64,000 nt of DNA from positions 37,441 to 101,440 of the forward strand of contig JACNGQ010000170.1 of assembly GCA_014384025.1 (NCBI GenBank). The letters are read 5' to 3'. This document shows, one piece after another, positions 60,601-64,000 of this stretch. The DNA comes from Planctomycetota bacterium (lineage in GTDB: Bacteria; Planctomycetota; Phycisphaerae; Sedimentisphaerales; Anaerobacaceae). A program made the translations under genes and the position numbers. Below the pieces are notes generated by a model. It was given only the letters and a program-made list of their open reading frames with translations, had not been told where the DNA came from and ran no database searches. Within the stretch, counting starts at the first letter, position 1. Each line of letters starts with the position of its first letter.

Positions 60601-61533
60601 TTAATGCCTGAGGAGCGGGGAATACGCGGCTTCGATGATTTTAGAGCAAAAATCGCTCATCGTTAATCCCGCCTTCGCCGCCGCCTTGGGCAAAAGTGAA
60701 TGTGTTGTAAAACCCGGAATAGTATTAACCTCCAGAGCGTAGGCGATTGGCTCATCACTCAGGATAAAATCAACCCTTGCGAATTGCCGACAGCCAAGCG
60801 CACCGAAACAATCCATCGCATCCTGTTCGATTTGAGCTATCAGGGCCGGTTGGGTTATCGTATCGAACAAATACTCTGTTTGCTCGTCAATATATTTTGC
60901 CTGATAATCATAAAAGCCGGTTTTGCTTCGAATCTCGATAATTGGAAGCGTCTGCTTTTCTAATATTCCGACAGTTATTTCTTTGCCGGGGATGAATTGT
61001 TCAATCATACAATCGCCGAACTCTTTTAGGGTTTGCTCAGCGGCGATGATAACTTCCTGCACGTCGGTAACAATTCTGACACCCACACTGCTGCCTTCTC
61101 TTATGGGTTTAACAACGTATCCATCTGCAAGGTACTTCAATTGTATCTCAAGCCGGTTAATATCAGAGTCTGCGTTAAACTCAATCGCCGCTGGTGTAGC
61201 CACTCCCGCTTGGGCAAAGAGTTCTTTGCTTGCCATTTTATCAAATGCCAGTTTGCTTTCGGCCGGTCCGCTTCCGGTATAGACAAGAGACTTGTCCTGT
61301 AGTATTTGCTGTAGCCGGCCGTCTTCGCCGAATTTGCCGTGCAGTGCAGGAAAGAACACATCGATGCTGTTATCTTCCAATATATCAAGATTATCCGGTT
61401 GAATATCTGCTGTAACCACATCAAAGCCGCCGGCTATTAAGGCCTGCGAAATACAATGACCGCTTTGAAGGCTTATATCCCGTTCTGACCCGATTCCACC
61501 GGTAAGGACAGCTATTTTTAATTTACCGTTCAC
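60601..61533 (-). CDS. ddl: D-alanine-D-alanine ligase
   Basis: A 310-residue ATP-grasp ligase that joins two D-alanines for peptidoglycan. LTGGIGSERDISLQSG near 11 is the N-terminal signature; FPALHGKFGEDG near 61 and PIREGSSVGVRIV near 143 (the serine loop) fit Ddl. EVNTIPGFTTHSLLPKAA near 275 is the C-terminal motif. It lies between murB and ftsQ. Confidence 0.92.
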   Translation of the reverse strand: MNGKLKIAVLTGGIGSERDISLQSGHCISQALIAGGFDVVTADIQPDNLDILEDNSIDVFFPALHGKFGEDGRLQQILQDKSLVYTGSGPAESKLAFDKMASKELFAQAGVATPAAIEFNADSDINRLEIQLKYLADGYVVKPIREGSSVGVRIVTDVQEVIIAAEQTLKEFGDCMIEQFIPGKEITVGILEKQTLPIIEIRSKTGFYDYQAKYIDEQTEYLFDTITQPALIAQIEQDAMDCFGALGCRQFARVDFILSDEPIAYALEVNTIPGFTTHSLLPKAAAKAGLTMSDFCSKIIEAAYSPLLRH

Positions 61534-61548
61534 GTTCTTTGTAGTTCC

Positions 61549-62430
61549 TTAATCCCATATCTCGACTTCAAGCTCCAGTTCGACGTCGAACTGTTCTTTG
61601 ACCTTTTCTCTGATGGTCTCTATAAGGCTCATGACGTCGTGGCTTGTACATCCTTTTTCGGCGATTATGAAATTTGCATGCTTCTCACTGACTACGGCCC
61701 CTCCGATCCGAAGTCCTTTGAGGCCTGCCCTGTCTATTATAGCGCCCGCGGAACCACCTTGCGGGTTCCTGAAAATGCAGCCGGAATTTTTCGTGTTTAG
61801 CGGCTGATTATTCTTTTTGTAAATCCATATTTCTTTGACCGTCCGCATGATTTGCTCTGAGTCGGACTCATTAAGTTTCAGCCGGGCGCTTAGAATGAAT
61901 TTTGCCGTGATATTTGTTCGGCGGTAGTCGAATACAAGCTCCGGTTTGCTCTTTTCGAAAACGTTACCGTCGTTGTCCATTAGTGTAACGGTTTCCACTA
62001 CAGAGCCAAAATCTCCGAAGTTGCCGCCAGCATTCATTTTCACGGCCCCGCCGACGGAGCCGGGTATTCCTGTCAGGGCCTCGATGCCCGACAGTCCTTT
62101 TTCCACACACGTCAAAACCAGCTTGCTTAGTTCCGCTCCCGCCCAGGCGGTAACCTCTTCACCGTCGAATTCTATCTGTGAGAACTGCTCGGCCTCCAGC
62201 TTTATCACTGCTCCTCGCAGCCCTTCGTCACTGATCAACAGATTAGAGCCGAATCCCATAACGTAAATCCGGATATTGTTGTTAGTGCATCGCCGGACAA
62301 CTTCTTTTAGCTGTCTGACTGTTTTCGGGGCGATAAAATAATCCGCCGCTCCCCCGAGTCCGTACCATGTCCGTTTCGCTAACGGATAATCGGTCTCAAC
62401 TATTTCTTCCAACCCGTTGAATATATTCAT
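61549..62430 (-). CDS. murB: UDP-N-acetylenolpyruvoylglucosamine reductase
   Basis: A 293-residue flavoprotein that reduces the enolpyruvyl group to lactyl, making UDP-MurNAc. YVMGFGSNLLISDEGLRG near 56 binds FAD; LTGIPGSVGGAVKMNAGG near 115 is the substrate loop; NSGCIFRNPQGGSAGAIIDR near 213 holds the catalytic Ser region. Its start overlaps the murC end by 35 bases, which suggests coupled translation. Confidence 0.93.
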   Translation of the reverse strand: MNIFNGLEEIVETDYPLAKRTWYGLGGAADYFIAPKTVRQLKEVVRRCTNNNIRIYVMGFGSNLLISDEGLRGAVIKLEAEQFSQIEFDGEEVTAWAGAELSKLVLTCVEKGLSGIEALTGIPGSVGGAVKMNAGGNFGDFGSVVETVTLMDNDGNVFEKSKPELVFDYRRTNITAKFILSARLKLNESDSEQIMRTVKEIWIYKKNNQPLNTKNSGCIFRNPQGGSAGAIIDRAGLKGLRIGGAVVSEKHANFIIAEKGCTSHDVMSLIETIREKVKEQFDVELELEVEIWD

Positions 62431-63868
62431 CTGCTACTTTCCAAATATCACCTGCACCCATAGTTACTACAACATCGCCGTCGGCGGCATTGGTCTGTAA
62501 GTAATCACAAATGGCCCCAAAGCCATCGATAAATAACGCCTCATTTCCGTTGGCCTGTATCCTTTCGGCAAGTATTTGGGCGTTAATTTCTTTTTTGGCC
62601 GACAGTGAATCCCGGACGAAATAAATCTCCGGCACAATTGTTATATCGGCAAGCTTAAAGCTTTCCGCGAAATCATCAAGCAAAAATCTTGTTCTGCTGT
62701 ATTGGTGCGGCTGAAAAACACACCAGATTCGTTTCGGTTGATATCTCTGCCTTATTGCCTGCAGCGATGCCCTTATTTCTGTTGGATGATGAGCATAGTC
62801 GTCAAGAACCGTAATTTGGCCTAACTGCCCCTTCAGCATCAGCCTGCGGTCAATGCCTGTAAAGCCCGGCAGCAATTCGAGTACCAGCTCGGCTTCGAGC
62901 CCGGCGTTGACTGCCATTGCTGTTACGGCTAATGCGTTTAGAATATTATGCTTACCCGGTACCGAAATCCGGGTTGCCCCCAACAATGTAGCATTATGAT
63001 AAACATCAAAAGTATAAAGGCCGTCATCTAATGAGATATTCCCGGGGTAAAAATTACAATTTTCATCCAATCCGAAAGTCTTACAATGGAGTTGACGTTC
63101 AATTCGCCGGATAATTTTTGCAACGTTTTTATCCTGTCCGTTGGCAATCAACACGCCTTGCGGTTTTATGCCAAGGGCGAATTCGCCAAAAGTTTTGACT
63201 ATCTCGTCTTCATTCTTATAATAGTCCAGATGGTCCTGCTCGATATTCAGTATGCAGGCGATTTTCGGTTTTAAGTTAAGAAAGCTTCTGTCATATTCAC
63301 ACGCCTCGGCCACGAAATATTTACCGTCCGCGGCCTCCGACGAGGTGCCTAACTGGCTGACTAAAGCCCCAATGATAAAGTTTGGTTCCAGACCGGCCTC
63401 TTTGAGCACATAGGTAAGCCATCCGCTCGTTGTGCTTTTGCCGTGAGTGCCGCTTACTGCAATGCCCTCATAGCAGTCCATTAACTGCCCCAGCATTTGG
63501 GCGTATTTATAGACTTTGTACCCTCGCTGCCGTGCTAATTTCAATTCCGGATTATCTTCTTTTATTGCCGCCGAGATAACAACCGCATTCGTTCCCACCT
63601 TGAGGTTCCTTTCCCGGTGGCCGATTGTTATTTCAGCTCCCCTCTGCCTAAGTCCGTCTATAACTTCGCTTAGTGTTTCATCTGAGCCGGTTACAATCGC
63701 CTCGTTTTTCATCATAAGCTGTGCCAGCCCGCTCATCCCTATGCCGCCGGCACCGACGAAGTGAAATCTCTTGCCCGCTATGCTTAGTTTGTCCTGAATG
63801 ACTGTCGCTTCGTATTTGCCGGAAACTTTTATTCGATCTTTGTAGGTTTGCACATTCGGCTGATTCAT
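62396..63868 (-). CDS. murC: UDP-N-acetylmuramate-L-alanine ligase
   Basis: A 490-residue Mur ligase that adds L-alanine to UDP-MurNAc. The ATG at 63868 is preferred; it has AAAGGA upstream, and an in-frame extension to 63982 would add a non-native hydrophobic stretch. HFVGAGGIGMSGLAQLM near 34, the ATP loop SGTHGKSTTSGWL near 128 and DYAHHPTEIRASLQAI near 362 match MurC. The order murC-murB-ddl-ftsQ is the classic division-cell-wall run. Confidence 0.93.
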   Translation of the reverse strand: MNQPNVQTYKDRIKVSGKYEATVIQDKLSIAGKRFHFVGAGGIGMSGLAQLMMKNEAIVTGSDETLSEVIDGLRQRGAEITIGHRERNLKVGTNAVVISAAIKEDNPELKLARQRGYKVYKYAQMLGQLMDCYEGIAVSGTHGKSTTSGWLTYVLKEAGLEPNFIIGALVSQLGTSSEAADGKYFVAEACEYDRSFLNLKPKIACILNIEQDHLDYYKNEDEIVKTFGEFALGIKPQGVLIANGQDKNVAKIIRRIERQLHCKTFGLDENCNFYPGNISLDDGLYTFDVYHNATLLGATRISVPGKHNILNALAVTAMAVNAGLEAELVLELLPGFTGIDRRLMLKGQLGQITVLDDYAHHPTEIRASLQAIRQRYQPKRIWCVFQPHQYSRTRFLLDDFAESFKLADITIVPEIYFVRDSLSAKKEINAQILAERIQANGNEALFIDGFGAICDYLQTNAADGDVVVTMGAGDIWKVADEYIQRVGRNS

Positions 63869-64000
63869 AGCATCCTTTCTGTGGTATTCTTTCCTTAACA
63901 AAAGCAAAGGCAGTCTAACACAGGAAGCTTGCGAATAAAAGAAAAAAACGTTATCAACATAGTAGAACATCGAACGCCCCAAATAGTCATTAAAAAAGGG

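Overview
The window looks like a chromosomal segment from a Planctomycetota bacterium, most likely of the Phycisphaerae/Sedimentisphaerales type. This is an inference from gene content: secreted PQQ-type beta-propeller, neutral-ceramidase-like lipoprotein, sialidase-like and Tat-exported TIM-barrel proteins; a fused pyruvate dehydrogenase E1; and a repeat that reads as KTNPI/KPNF peptides, which I associate from memory with genomes of that group. No rRNA, tRNA, transposase, integrase or CRISPR array was seen. Domain assignments come from reading motifs, not from searches.

Region 1 (1-6092, + strand) is a deoxy-sugar catabolic run: the 3' end of L-rhamnose isomerase, an NCS1-like permease, a small membrane protein, an LsrF-type aldolase/thiolase, a ribulose-phosphate 3-epimerase, and an SDR dehydrogenase and class II aldolase that look like the two halves of the bifunctional rhamnulose-phosphate aldolase/dehydrogenase. 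Region 2 (6397-18271) holds a YtrA-type GntR regulator overlapping a slipin gene, two secreted proteins, and an E1(alpha-beta fused)-E2 pyruvate dehydrogenase operon followed by an L-fucose-isomerase-like gene. It ends with a lipoprotein and an alpha/beta hydrolase carrying an STN-like tail. Region 3 (18590-31006) has two full-length carB genes, each behind a near-consensus promoter; only the second is followed by carA. Three exported proteins lie between them on the other strand.

Region 4 (31007-33889) is a nest of short interspersed repeats followed by an AT-rich RloA/RloB (AbiL-like) defence pair. Region 5 (33929-47188, - strand) is a long housekeeping run in transcription order: pgpA, an 830-residue kinase-like membrane protein, two unknowns, purA, uppS, cdsA, phoH, a PgpH-like HD protein, ybeY, a CorC/HlyC protein and recO. 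recO carries a repeat insertion, and pgpA carries a piece of UppP at its C terminus.

Region 6 (47487-51491, + strand) is an AT-rich accessory island. It encodes a membrane-anchored phosphoribosyltransferase-like protein, a SLOG/LOG-like nucleotide-binding protein, a double-Nudix protein, a multi-TM protein, a HAD phosphatase and a small basic protein. This is the best candidate for an undescribed nucleotide-based conflict or signalling system. Region 7 (51522-54453, -) has a HIT protein and two related lipoproteins. Region 8 (54623-59644, +) starts with ilvD. The last 110 bp of ilvD are duplicated downstream, and the two copies flank a DUF433/DUF5615 toxin-antitoxin pair. A PIN-like protein, an MNT/HEPN pair and two overlapping cysteine-cluster genes follow. 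Region 9 (59641-63868, -) is the division/cell-wall run murC-murB-ddl-ftsQ.
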